Shown in pieces: positions 1 through 5,446 of a stretch of DNA of 9,732 nt (its first letter is position 1; each line of letters begins with the position of its first letter). Source of the DNA: Bacteroidales bacterium (GTDB taxonomy: Bacteria; Bacteroidota; Bacteroidia; Bacteroidales; Muribaculaceae); NCBI GenBank assembly GCA_900768685.1, contig CAAGDX010000002.1, positions 1 to 9,732 of the forward strand, in the 5' to 3' direction. The position numbers and the translations under genes are program-made. Under the pieces are notes generated by a model. The model saw nothing but the letters and a program-made list of their open reading frames with translations, searched no databases and was not told where the DNA came from.

Positions 1-147
1 CTTATCTTTCTGCCTGCTCTGCCATTCATTGGCATCTTTGTCCGTGCTTAACGGTTATGTGGCTCGCCACACGCCCTTTTAAGCACAAACAAACCTGCTC
101 AATGACTGACAGCCTCATTTTTTTAACATTTCTTATGAAACAGGCTC
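1..147 (-). mobile_element. Inner end of an insertion-type element (left copy)
   Basis: On the minus strand this stretch starts at 147 with GAGCCTGTTTCATAAG. Its first 35 nt (113-147) match the right-hand copy at 9631-9665, in inverted orientation, with 3 mismatches counted by eye. The trinucleotide next to the end is TAA on the plus strand (148-150), the complement of the TTA next to the right copy. Behind the end lies a long fold-back (19-112). No transposase reading frame is visible, so this is either the edge of a larger IS or a non-autonomous, MITE-like element; it runs off the left of the window. A GAGCCTG start with a TNA neighbour resembles IS5-family (IS1031-like) ends. That family assignment is from memory and weak. 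Confidence 0.5.
19..112. repeat. Long imperfect fold-back hairpin inside the left element
   Basis: The arms 19-51 and 79-112 are imperfect reverse complements. Aligned by eye they share GTGCTTAA next to the loop (44-51 with 79-86), then TTTGT, GCA, TCATTG and most of CTGYCA, with one single-base bulge. Inside, TGTGGC (58-63) pairs with GCCACA (66-71) around a two-base centre. A smaller hairpin, TGCCA/TGGCA, nests in the left arm (20-34). The whole can form a stem of about 30 bp capped by a 6-bp hairpin. It could be the core of a fold-back transposable element or a structured transcript. Nothing in it looks protein-coding. Confidence 0.6.
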
Positions 148-153
148 TAAAAT

Positions 154-184
154 ATCTCTGCAAAGATACGCTCCTTGCAGAGAT
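154..184 (-). terminator. Hairpin after the paraslipin gene, probable terminator
   Basis: ATCTCTGCAA (154-163) and TTGCAGAGAT (175-184) form a perfect 10-bp stem with an 11-nt loop, starting 7 nt after the paraslipin stop. On the minus strand the stem is followed by ATTTTA, a short T-rich run, so termination may be only moderately efficient. The hairpin lies between the gene and the element end at 147. Confidence 0.55.
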
Positions 185-190
185 TAAAAA

Positions 191-1177
191 TTATTTCTGA
201 TTAAAAAGGTTCTTTATAGAACCGATAGAGGAAAGAACACCGGAAGCCTCGTAAGGGATATAAACGGTTTTGTTGTCCTTTCCGGAAACCATTTGCTCGA
301 GTGTTTCTATGTACTTCATGGCGAGCATATAAGTGGCAGGATCCGTTTGTGTTTCCTTGATAGCATCAGCCACACGGCGGATTGCTTCCGCCTCTGCTTC
401 CGCACGGAGGATTCTTGCACGGGCTTCACCTTCAGCACGGAGCACTTCCGACTGTTTCACGGCTTCCGCAGCGTTTATTTCAGACTGGCGGTCACCTTCA
501 GAGCGGAGAATCATGGATTTCTTTTCACCCTCGGCGTTGAGGATTTCCGCACGGCGGTTACGCTCTGCCTGCATCTGCTTTTCCATAGCTTCGCGTACGC
601 TTTCCGGAGGTGTGATGTCCTGGAGTTCCACGCGGTTTACTTTGACGCCCCACTTGTTTGTGGCATCGTCCAGGATAGCCTGGAGGCGAGAGTTGATAGT
701 ATCGCGAGAAGTGAGAGTTTCGTCAAGTTCCAGTTCGCCGATAACGTTACGGAGCGAAGTTTGAGTAAGTTTTTCGATAGCGTTTGGCAGGTTATCAATT
801 TCATACACAGCCTTTTTCGGGTCCACGATTTGGAAATAGAGGAGAGCGTTGATTTCCGTGGTGACGTTATCTTTAGTGATAACTTGCTGTGACGGGAAGT
901 CATAGACCTGTTCGCGGAGGTCGATAATCGGTGTCATGGAAAGGCGGACAATGCTTTTGCCGTAGCCCACAGGTTCCACTCTGCGGATATAGACGAGTTT
1001 TGGTCTGTCTATAAAAGGCCAGATGAGGTTCAAACCGGGGTTCAGCACACTGTGGAAGCGGCCAAGTCGTTCAATAACACGTGTTTCAGACTGCGGAACG
1101 ACGATAACGCCTTTAGATACTAAAATTAAGACTATCAGAGCGAGAAGTCCTAAAAAAATCATTGTGTCAATAGCCAT
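191..1177 (-). CDS. SPFH/Band 7 family protein, paraslipin (stomatin-like)
   Basis: This 328-residue protein has an N-terminal membrane segment (about 6-22), then an SPFH/Band 7 domain (about 25-190). The domain contains the ITKDNV motif (100-105) and the stomatin-type stretch RNVIGELELDETLTSRDTIN (143-162). A long charged coiled coil rich in Ala-Glu-Gly repeats follows (about 195-270), then a short hydrophobic tail. Paraslipins form large oligomeric membrane scaffolds linked to membrane microdomains and quality control; they have no known catalytic activity. An extra loop of roughly 15 residues (about 66-85) lies between the first strands and the IDLREQVYDFP motif; from memory it is usual in Bacteroidales homologues. 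The gene sits 29 nt downstream of an NfeD gene, the classic partner of this family, and very likely shares its transcript. The start is the ATG just before the membrane segment. Family call is secure; the cellular role in this organism is inferred. Confidence 0.93.
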   Translation of the reverse strand: MAIDTMIFLGLLALIVLILVSKGVIVVPQSETRVIERLGRFHSVLNPGLNLIWPFIDRPKLVYIRRVEPVGYGKSIVRLSMTPIIDLREQVYDFPSQQVITKDNVTTEINALLYFQIVDPKKAVYEIDNLPNAIEKLTQTSLRNVIGELELDETLTSRDTINSRLQAILDDATNKWGVKVNRVELQDITPPESVREAMEKQMQAERNRRAEILNAEGEKKSMILRSEGDRQSEINAAEAVKQSEVLRAEGEARARILRAEAEAEAIRRVADAIKETQTDPATYMLAMKYIETLEQMVSGKDNKTVYIPYEASGVLSSIGSIKNLFNQK

Positions 1178-1206
1178 AGTTTTATGTTTTATTGTTAGGT
1201 GGTTTT

Positions 1207-1650
1207 CTATAATTTATCCACAATGAGGATAATGGAATCGTAGCCGGTCACTTTGAGTTTGTCGCCTTTTTTCACACAGTCTTCTTTTTCAGAGCGAGCT
1301 TGCCAGTTGTCACCATCTATTTTCACGCGAGTGATGCCGGATTCGTCTGCATCCTGCAGCGCTATTGTTTCTCTGCCGACAAGAGCATCGATATTGCTTT
1401 TGTATTCCGGCTCTTTGCTTTTTAAGTGACGACGTACCAACGGCTTAAAGCAGATAAAAGTGATTATGGCACCGCAACACATTCCCACTATTTCCGCTGC
1501 CACACCCATGTCCAAAAGGTTCAGCAACACTGCCACGAGACATCCGCCGGCAATCGCAAAAAGTGCAAAAGTGTTTGTGAGCAGTTCAAGAACCACACAA
1601 ATGGCCGCCATAATCAGCCAAAATTCCCATGTGGAGATGATTTCTAACAT
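1207..1650 (-). CDS. NfeD family protein (short form, without protease domain)
   Basis: This is a 147-residue membrane protein with about three hydrophobic segments (roughly 10-27, 29-47 and 51-68) and a C-terminal soluble OB-fold domain (about 85-147) beginning DALVGRETIAL and ending in a beta-rich KGDKLKVTGYDSIILIV. This is the layout of short NfeD proteins, which lack the ClpP-like serine protease domain of the long form. NfeD proteins are thought to act with stomatin/SPFH proteins at the membrane, and the gene downstream encodes one. The ATG at 1648-1650 fits the domain start, and a consensus Bacteroidota promoter lies 30-60 nt upstream. The exact molecular function of short NfeD proteins is not established. 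Confidence 0.9.
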   Translation of the reverse strand: MLEIISTWEFWLIMAAICVVLELLTNTFALFAIAGGCLVAVLLNLLDMGVAAEIVGMCCGAIITFICFKPLVRRHLKSKEPEYKSNIDALVGRETIALQDADESGITRVKIDGDNWQARSEKEDCVKKGDKLKVTGYDSIILIVDKL

Positions 1651-1679
1651 TTGTTTATGTATTTATACGTTTTATTTGG

Positions 1680-1710
1680 CAAATTTAATTCTTTTTTTTC
1701 TATCAGCAAA
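1680..1710 (-). promoter_or_regulatory. Consensus Bacteroidota promoter for the NfeD-paraslipin unit
   Basis: On the minus strand TTTG (1707-1710) is followed after exactly 19 nt by TAAATTTG (1680-1687), matching the -33 TTTG and -7 TAnnTTTG elements of the major Bacteroidota sigma factor. The expected transcription start is near 1673, giving a leader of about 20-25 nt before the ATG at 1650. The A/T-rich spacer is typical. Confidence 0.75.
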
Positions 1711-1743
1711 TATTGTACCGATTTTTCTATGTAACGCCAAAGT

Positions 1744-1764
1744 CTCTTGACTCTTGACCCTTGA
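1744..1764. repeat. Three tandem heptamers
   Basis: CTCTTGA (1744-1750), CTCTTGA (1751-1757) and CCCTTGA (1758-1764) are tandem 7-nt units, the third with one change; a partial fourth unit starts with CTGA. They lie in the 216-nt intergenic stretch between the divergent NfeD gene and the small plus-strand ORF, upstream of the NfeD promoter. Function is unknown; slippage could vary the copy number. Confidence 0.6.
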
Positions 1765-1835
1765 CTGATTCATTTGGCATGCCACGTCACTACAATTTGC
1801 CGGGCATATCAATCAAAAAGAGGTGGGAAAATTGT

Positions 1836-1843
1836 TATCTTTG
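1836..1843 (+). promoter_or_regulatory. Probable -7 promoter element of the antiporter remnant
   Basis: TATCTTTG fits the TAnnTTTG consensus and lies 23 nt before the ATG of the small ORF at 1867, a usual leader length. No TTTG is found about 19-21 nt upstream, so the -33 element is weak or absent and the call rests on the -7 motif and its position. Confidence 0.45.
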
Positions 1844-1866
1844 TAAAAAAAAGAAAAAAAACAAGG

Positions 1867-1995
1867 ATGGAAATAACAGGAAGTAACATTATGCTTATCA
1901 CCGCTATAATATCCCTCCTTGTGCAGGGCACCACGATAGAAAAAATGGCAGGGTGGCTGAATCTGAAATCACCACTTGGTGAGGTGCTGAAATAA
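1867..1995 (+). pseudogene. Internally deleted remnant of a NhaP2/CvrA-type K+/H+ antiporter
   Basis: This is a 42-codon ORF on the opposite strand from all other genes. Residues 1-14 (MEITGSNIMLITAI) resemble the start of Bacteroidales potassium/proton antiporters, which from memory typically begin M-x-x-T-x-E-N-I-L-L-I. Residues 15-33 (ISLLVQGTTIEKMAGWLNL) resemble the last membrane segment and tail of the same family, where a SLLVQGTT-x5-WL pattern is common. A full-length antiporter has roughly 480 or more residues, so nearly everything between would be missing, with the frame kept and the join near residues 12-16 (about 1900-1914). A promoter-like motif and start codon remain. An alternative is an unrelated one-helix membrane microprotein. 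The in-frame ATG at 1774 would add 31 lysine/arginine-rich residues unlike the family and would begin upstream of the promoter motif, so 1867 is preferred. Homology is by recall, not by search. Confidence 0.5.
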
Positions 1996-1996
1996 A

Positions 1997-2021
1997 AAAG
2001 CAGAGTGATTTACTCTGCTTT
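1997..2021 (-). terminator. Intrinsic terminator of the polysaccharide operon
   Basis: AAAGCAGAGT (1997-2006) and ACTCTGCTTT (2012-2021) form a perfect 10-bp stem with a 5-nt loop. Read on the minus strand the stem runs into TTTTTTATTT. The stop codon of the last operon gene (2020-2022) overlaps the first stem bases, which is compact but common. In the plus direction, after the antiporter remnant, only TTTAAG follows, so it should be weaker that way. Confidence 0.8.
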
Positions 2022-3105
2022 AAGAAAGATTTTTATAAACTTCTCCAACTTGCCGTGCAATGCAATCCCAATCGTACTTACTCATATCGTAGTCAACACG
2101 ACAAAAATCCGCATCACAAATTTTCTTTATTTTAGATGCAAGTTCACCTACATCACCAACGTGAAAATAAGAATCTTTGTCCAGCCCGACTTCCATATTT
2201 GCGGGGATATCACTCACTATTACAGGCAGATTATAGCTCATAGCCTCAAGGAGAGCAATCGGGAGCCCCTCATGGCTTGATGGAAGGACAAAACAGCGAG
2301 AATTTGTGATAAGAGAGTGAAGTTTTTTGCCTTTTATGAATCCAGTGAGAATCACACCCTTTTGTTTAGCCAGTTCTTTGAGTTTTGTGGAATATTCGTC
2401 CTCAAAATCGCTGTCGCCGGCAATAACGAGTTTCACGTCTTCCGGTTTTACCTTATCAAACGCTTCAATCAAGTGGTGAAGATTTTTCTCGGGCACAAAA
2501 CGGCTCATACCCAGTACGTATTTTCCCTCTTGTATGCCAAGTGATTCAAAATATTCAGGGAAGTTGCATTTGTCCGGGGCAGGCACACCATTGTAGATAA
2601 GGTGAACGCCTTCCGTACGCCCATATTTTTGTGCTATAATGTTTTTAATAACATCTGAGATTACGATTACACGGTTGGCAAATTTGCATCCGAGTCTTTC
2701 ACCGAGGCGTAGCATAAATTTTGCGGCTTTTCCCCATTTGTCACGGTCATAGTCCGGACCATGGTGCGTGAAAACCACTTTCATACCAAGCATACGAGCA
2801 AGGGGTGTCACCAAAGCGGGACCTACGGCATGTATGTGCACAACATCCGCCCCCATACGTTTAGCGGCAAAAATGCTGCGTGCAGTGTGAACGATAGCCT
2901 CAAATGCTTTTTTGTGCGGAGAAGGGATATCCACCAGTTTCACTCCATTCCATTCAGAAAGAGTATCCGTAGCATAGTTGCTGCGGCGAATGATAGAGAC
3001 ATCGTAGCCGAGTGCTGCAATGCGAGGAAACAAATGTTCACAGTGAGTTTCCACACCACCCATAATATTTGGGATTCCGCGAGTACCTGTCACAGCAATC
3101 TTCAT
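2020..3105 (-). CDS. Glycosyltransferase family 4 (GT-B), last gene of the operon
   Basis: This 361-residue protein has the two-domain GT-B layout without membrane segments. The N-terminal acceptor domain starts MKIAVTGTRGIPNIMGGVET, whose RGIP-x3-GGVET pattern resembles rhamnosyl- and related transferases of this family. The C-terminal nucleotide-sugar domain begins with SRFVPEKNL (201-209), the phosphate-binding region. It ends with the EX7E catalytic signature E279-GLPIALL-E287 of retaining GT4 enzymes. The enzyme should add one sugar from an activated donor to the growing lipid-linked repeat unit at the cytoplasmic face of the inner membrane. Donor and acceptor sugars cannot be read from sequence. 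It starts 18 nt after the radical SAM gene and is followed directly by the operon terminator. Confidence 0.9.
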   Translation of the reverse strand: MKIAVTGTRGIPNIMGGVETHCEHLFPRIAALGYDVSIIRRSNYATDTLSEWNGVKLVDIPSPHKKAFEAIVHTARSIFAAKRMGADVVHIHAVGPALVTPLARMLGMKVVFTHHGPDYDRDKWGKAAKFMLRLGERLGCKFANRVIVISDVIKNIIAQKYGRTEGVHLIYNGVPAPDKCNFPEYFESLGIQEGKYVLGMSRFVPEKNLHHLIEAFDKVKPEDVKLVIAGDSDFEDEYSTKLKELAKQKGVILTGFIKGKKLHSLITNSRCFVLPSSHEGLPIALLEAMSYNLPVIVSDIPANMEVGLDKDSYFHVGDVGELASKIKKICDADFCRVDYDMSKYDWDCIARQVGEVYKNLS

Positions 3106-3123
3106 GATGCAAAATGCTAATTA

Positions 3124-4194
3124 TTAGAAAACATCTCTCAAATCACCTTGCTGAGGGTCTTGTCCCACGTCATAGACTTGACAGTCAATGCAAGCCTTTT
3201 TGCCTTGCATGGAACGCAATTTATTTTTGACAGCCCATATAGCCGGGTATTTGACGTATTTATGCATTACAGGTGAAGCAGTGCCCACCATCCAGCAGTT
3301 TTTCGGGCATCGGCGAACCATATCTCGAACTTTTTCCGCTTGCGGACTTGTCCATATTTCCATAAAGTCCTTAGTGTTGCGGATATTTCCCATAGATTCT
3401 TTCCAATATTTGCTTTCCAGTCCATTGCATGGATAAACTTCACCGTATGGGTCTATGAAAAAGTTCATAGTTCCGGCTTCACAAGGCAGCGGACGTTTGC
3501 CTCCATTGATGTAGTTTATCAAACCCATATTGAAAAATGCTCTAAACCAGCTTTTGGGGTGACTTTCCTTGAGCTGCCAGTTAATGAGCGTTTCAAAATC
3601 CGCACAAACTTGGTCGCGGTTTGTAATCACATTGTCGTCTTTATGGAAATAGTATGAATTGTGGAAAGAGGCGGTGGCAAACTCCATGCCTAAAGACTTA
3701 GACAACTGATATAGCGACAGCATATCAGAAGAATTATTGTTTGAAACAGTACAACCGAAACCGATATCTTTCAGCCCCATGTCTTTAAGTGTGAGCAGAG
3801 TACGCAGTCCTTTATCAAAACCGCCTTCACGACCTCTGAGTTCATCATTTTTTTGGCTCAATCCTTCAATAGAAATGCGTATTCCGATATTGGGGAATTT
3901 TTTTGCCAAATTAATAACTCTATCTTCAAACCAGCCGGAAGTGGAAATCACAATTCGCGGTGATTTGGTGTAGCATACTCTCACAATATCTTCAATATCT
4001 TCACGGACAAACGGTTCTCCACCAGTAAGGTTTATAAATTTCATTTTTGGAAGACACTCCAGCTCTTCCGCCTTAATTTCCTGAGCCTTGTCTGTAGGGT
4101 TTTTCCAGATGTTGCACATTTTGCACTTCATCGGGCATCTATATGTGAGGATTATAGATGCATCTGTTGGATATTGGGTTTTATTATTTGCCAT
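3124..4194 (-). CDS. Radical SAM protein with SPASM-type C-terminal cysteines
   Basis: The protein is 356 residues from the ATG at 4192-4194; an in-frame TTG at 4216-4218 would add 8 residues and is less likely. The radical SAM cluster motif CPMKCKMC (C20, C24, C27) binds a 4Fe-4S cluster and S-adenosylmethionine; GGE (58-60) is the usual SAM-contact motif. The C-terminal part has a SPASM-like cysteine set: C238, C256 within GEVYPC, C296 and C300, then C335 and C338, expected to hold one or two auxiliary clusters. Such enzymes modify peptides, sugars or other small molecules by radical chemistry. Lying between two glycosyltransferase genes in one operon, it may modify a sugar, lipid carrier or nucleotide-sugar of the polysaccharide, but no substrate can be assigned. 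No precursor-peptide gene is visible next to it. Upstream are 68 nt of leader with a short palindrome. Confidence 0.9.
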   Translation of the reverse strand: MANNKTQYPTDASIILTYRCPMKCKMCNIWKNPTDKAQEIKAEELECLPKMKFINLTGGEPFVREDIEDIVRVCYTKSPRIVISTSGWFEDRVINLAKKFPNIGIRISIEGLSQKNDELRGREGGFDKGLRTLLTLKDMGLKDIGFGCTVSNNNSSDMLSLYQLSKSLGMEFATASFHNSYYFHKDDNVITNRDQVCADFETLINWQLKESHPKSWFRAFFNMGLINYINGGKRPLPCEAGTMNFFIDPYGEVYPCNGLESKYWKESMGNIRNTKDFMEIWTSPQAEKVRDMVRRCPKNCWMVGTASPVMHKYVKYPAIWAVKNKLRSMQGKKACIDCQVYDVGQDPQQGDLRDVF

Positions 4195-4213
4195 ATTTGA
4201 TAGTAATTTAATT

Positions 4214-4226
4214 GCCAAAATTTGGC
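4214..4226. repeat. Perfect 13-nt palindrome upstream of the radical SAM gene
   Basis: GCCAAA-A-TTTGGC lies in the leader of the radical SAM gene, 20 nt before its ATG. It could be an operator for a dimeric regulator or a chance feature; as RNA the loop is too small for a good hairpin. It spans the alternative TTG start, a mild argument against that start. Confidence 0.35.
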
Positions 4227-4262
4227 GAAACTATTTATTATCTTAATATCTATTAATTCTCT

Positions 4263-5444
4263 TTATAACAAACTTTTATATAGGTTTAAGTGAGTCTCTG
4301 CGGAGAAAGCCTGTCGTGAAGCTTTTGCTATTGATGCGTAGTCGTATTTGCGGCTCATCATTTCTTTTATGCAGGCAGCAAGTTCTTCCGCATTTCCGGG
4401 CTGATAAGTAAGTCCGACATTCTCCGTTACGAGTTCCGGTATTCCTCCGATTTTTGCACCTATTACCGGCGTGCCCGCACAAAGGGTTTCAATCACGCTG
4501 AGCGGATTATTTTCGTAACATTCAGAGGGCTGAACGGCAAATTTTGCATGTGAAATAAGGTTTGCCACGGAGATTGCATCCAAATGTCCCAAAAATTCAA
4601 TGTTTTCCGAAGCATATTTTGCCTGCAATTCCTCTTTGAGTGGTCCGCCACCGGCAATTTTCAGTTTGAAAGGCAGAGTGGAAGCGGCTTTGAGGAGTGA
4701 TTCCGCACCTTTTTCCGGAGATAAGCGACCCACATAGACGTAGTAGTCCTCTTTTGACGTGCAGTCCAGACTTTCCAGTTGAGTCAGCTTCACCGGGTCT
4801 ATAAAATTGCACACCACCTTGAGTTTATCTTCACTGAATCCGCCTTGAAGCATTTTAGTTTTCATAAAATTGCTTGGGCAGATAAAAGCGTCTGTGAATT
4901 TTTCAAGGCGTTTTCTGTTCCATTTTTTAGCCTCCAGGTATGCCACGGCACTTGCAGCAAGGCTTCCTTTCATACAGCGACTTTTAAGCACTTGGAGCTT
5001 GTCGTTGAAGCATAATTCGCAAGGCTTTCCGTTTCTCAGACAAGAATATGCCGGACAGAGGAGTTTATAATCGTGAAGTGTCCAGAGCACGCGGCAACCG
5101 GCTTTTTTAGCCATTTCGCCTACCACCGGTGAGATGTATGAGTGAATATTATTCAGATGCACAATGTCCGGACGGAAATCTTCCAGTATCTTCTTGAAGC
5201 GGCAGACAATATCGCCCATACCCAGAGTGCGTTTCACGGCAGCAATTTTGGCACTTGCTCCGCCGGAAAAATCCACTTGCGGTGCAAAATACGTGCTGTA
5301 CTTGCTATCTATATTCTCCGGGTATTCCATAGAGAAAAATGCCACTTCAAAGCCATTTGCAGTAAGCATCTTCTCCAGATTCAGGCAATAAATGCAATCG
5401 CCCCCGCGAGGATAATAAAATTTATTTACTATAAGAACTTTCAT
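4263..5444 (-). CDS. Glycosyltransferase family 4 (GT-B) with a cysteine cluster
   Basis: This 393-residue soluble GT-B protein begins MKVLIVNKFYYPRGGDCIYC, with the glycine-rich loop of the acceptor domain. The donor domain carries VGRLSPEKGAESL (238-250) and IAGGGPL (263-269). The EX7E motif is E311-NNPLSVI-E319, followed by GTPVIGAKIGGIPE, typical of GT4. Residues 130-157 hold an unusual cysteine cluster (C130, C135, C142, C145, C157) after the WTLHDYKLLCP motif. This arrangement recurs in a subgroup of bacterial GT4 enzymes and may bind a metal or be structural. The role is transfer of one sugar to the lipid-linked repeat unit at the inner membrane. The start is 2 nt past the stop of the upstream chain-length gene, implying tight translational coupling. 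Specificity is unknown. Confidence 0.9.
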   Translation of the reverse strand: MKVLIVNKFYYPRGGDCIYCLNLEKMLTANGFEVAFFSMEYPENIDSKYSTYFAPQVDFSGGASAKIAAVKRTLGMGDIVCRFKKILEDFRPDIVHLNNIHSYISPVVGEMAKKAGCRVLWTLHDYKLLCPAYSCLRNGKPCELCFNDKLQVLKSRCMKGSLAASAVAYLEAKKWNRKRLEKFTDAFICPSNFMKTKMLQGGFSEDKLKVVCNFIDPVKLTQLESLDCTSKEDYYVYVGRLSPEKGAESLLKAASTLPFKLKIAGGGPLKEELQAKYASENIEFLGHLDAISVANLISHAKFAVQPSECYENNPLSVIETLCAGTPVIGAKIGGIPELVTENVGLTYQPGNAEELAACIKEMMSRKYDYASIAKASRQAFSAETHLNLYKSLL

Positions 5445-5446
5445 AA

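Noticed and set aside
161..168. TATCTTTG on the minus strand as a promoter reading left
   Set aside because: It fits the -7 consensus but lies inside the terminator hairpin, has no TTTG at the required spacing, and no gene follows it in the window.
135..200. Plus-strand 21-codon ORF starting in the element end (MKQALKYLCK and onward)
   Set aside because: It runs through the terminator hairpin and overlaps the end of the paraslipin gene; its start is just the shared element end, and the matching ATG at the right copy gives an unrelated short frame.
293..892. 199-codon plus-strand ORF opposite the paraslipin gene
   Set aside because: It is a shadow of the coiled-coil and SPFH coding sequence, with cysteine/phenylalanine-rich low-quality composition and no recognisable domain.
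1774..1866. Upstream extension of the antiporter remnant to the ATG at 1774
   Set aside because: The added 31 residues are basic and unlike the antiporter family, and the probable promoter motif at 1836-1843 lies inside them.
4195..4218. TTG start for the radical SAM gene, eight residues longer
   Set aside because: ATG at 4194 leaves the full radical SAM domain intact, and the extra codons overlap a palindrome in the leader.
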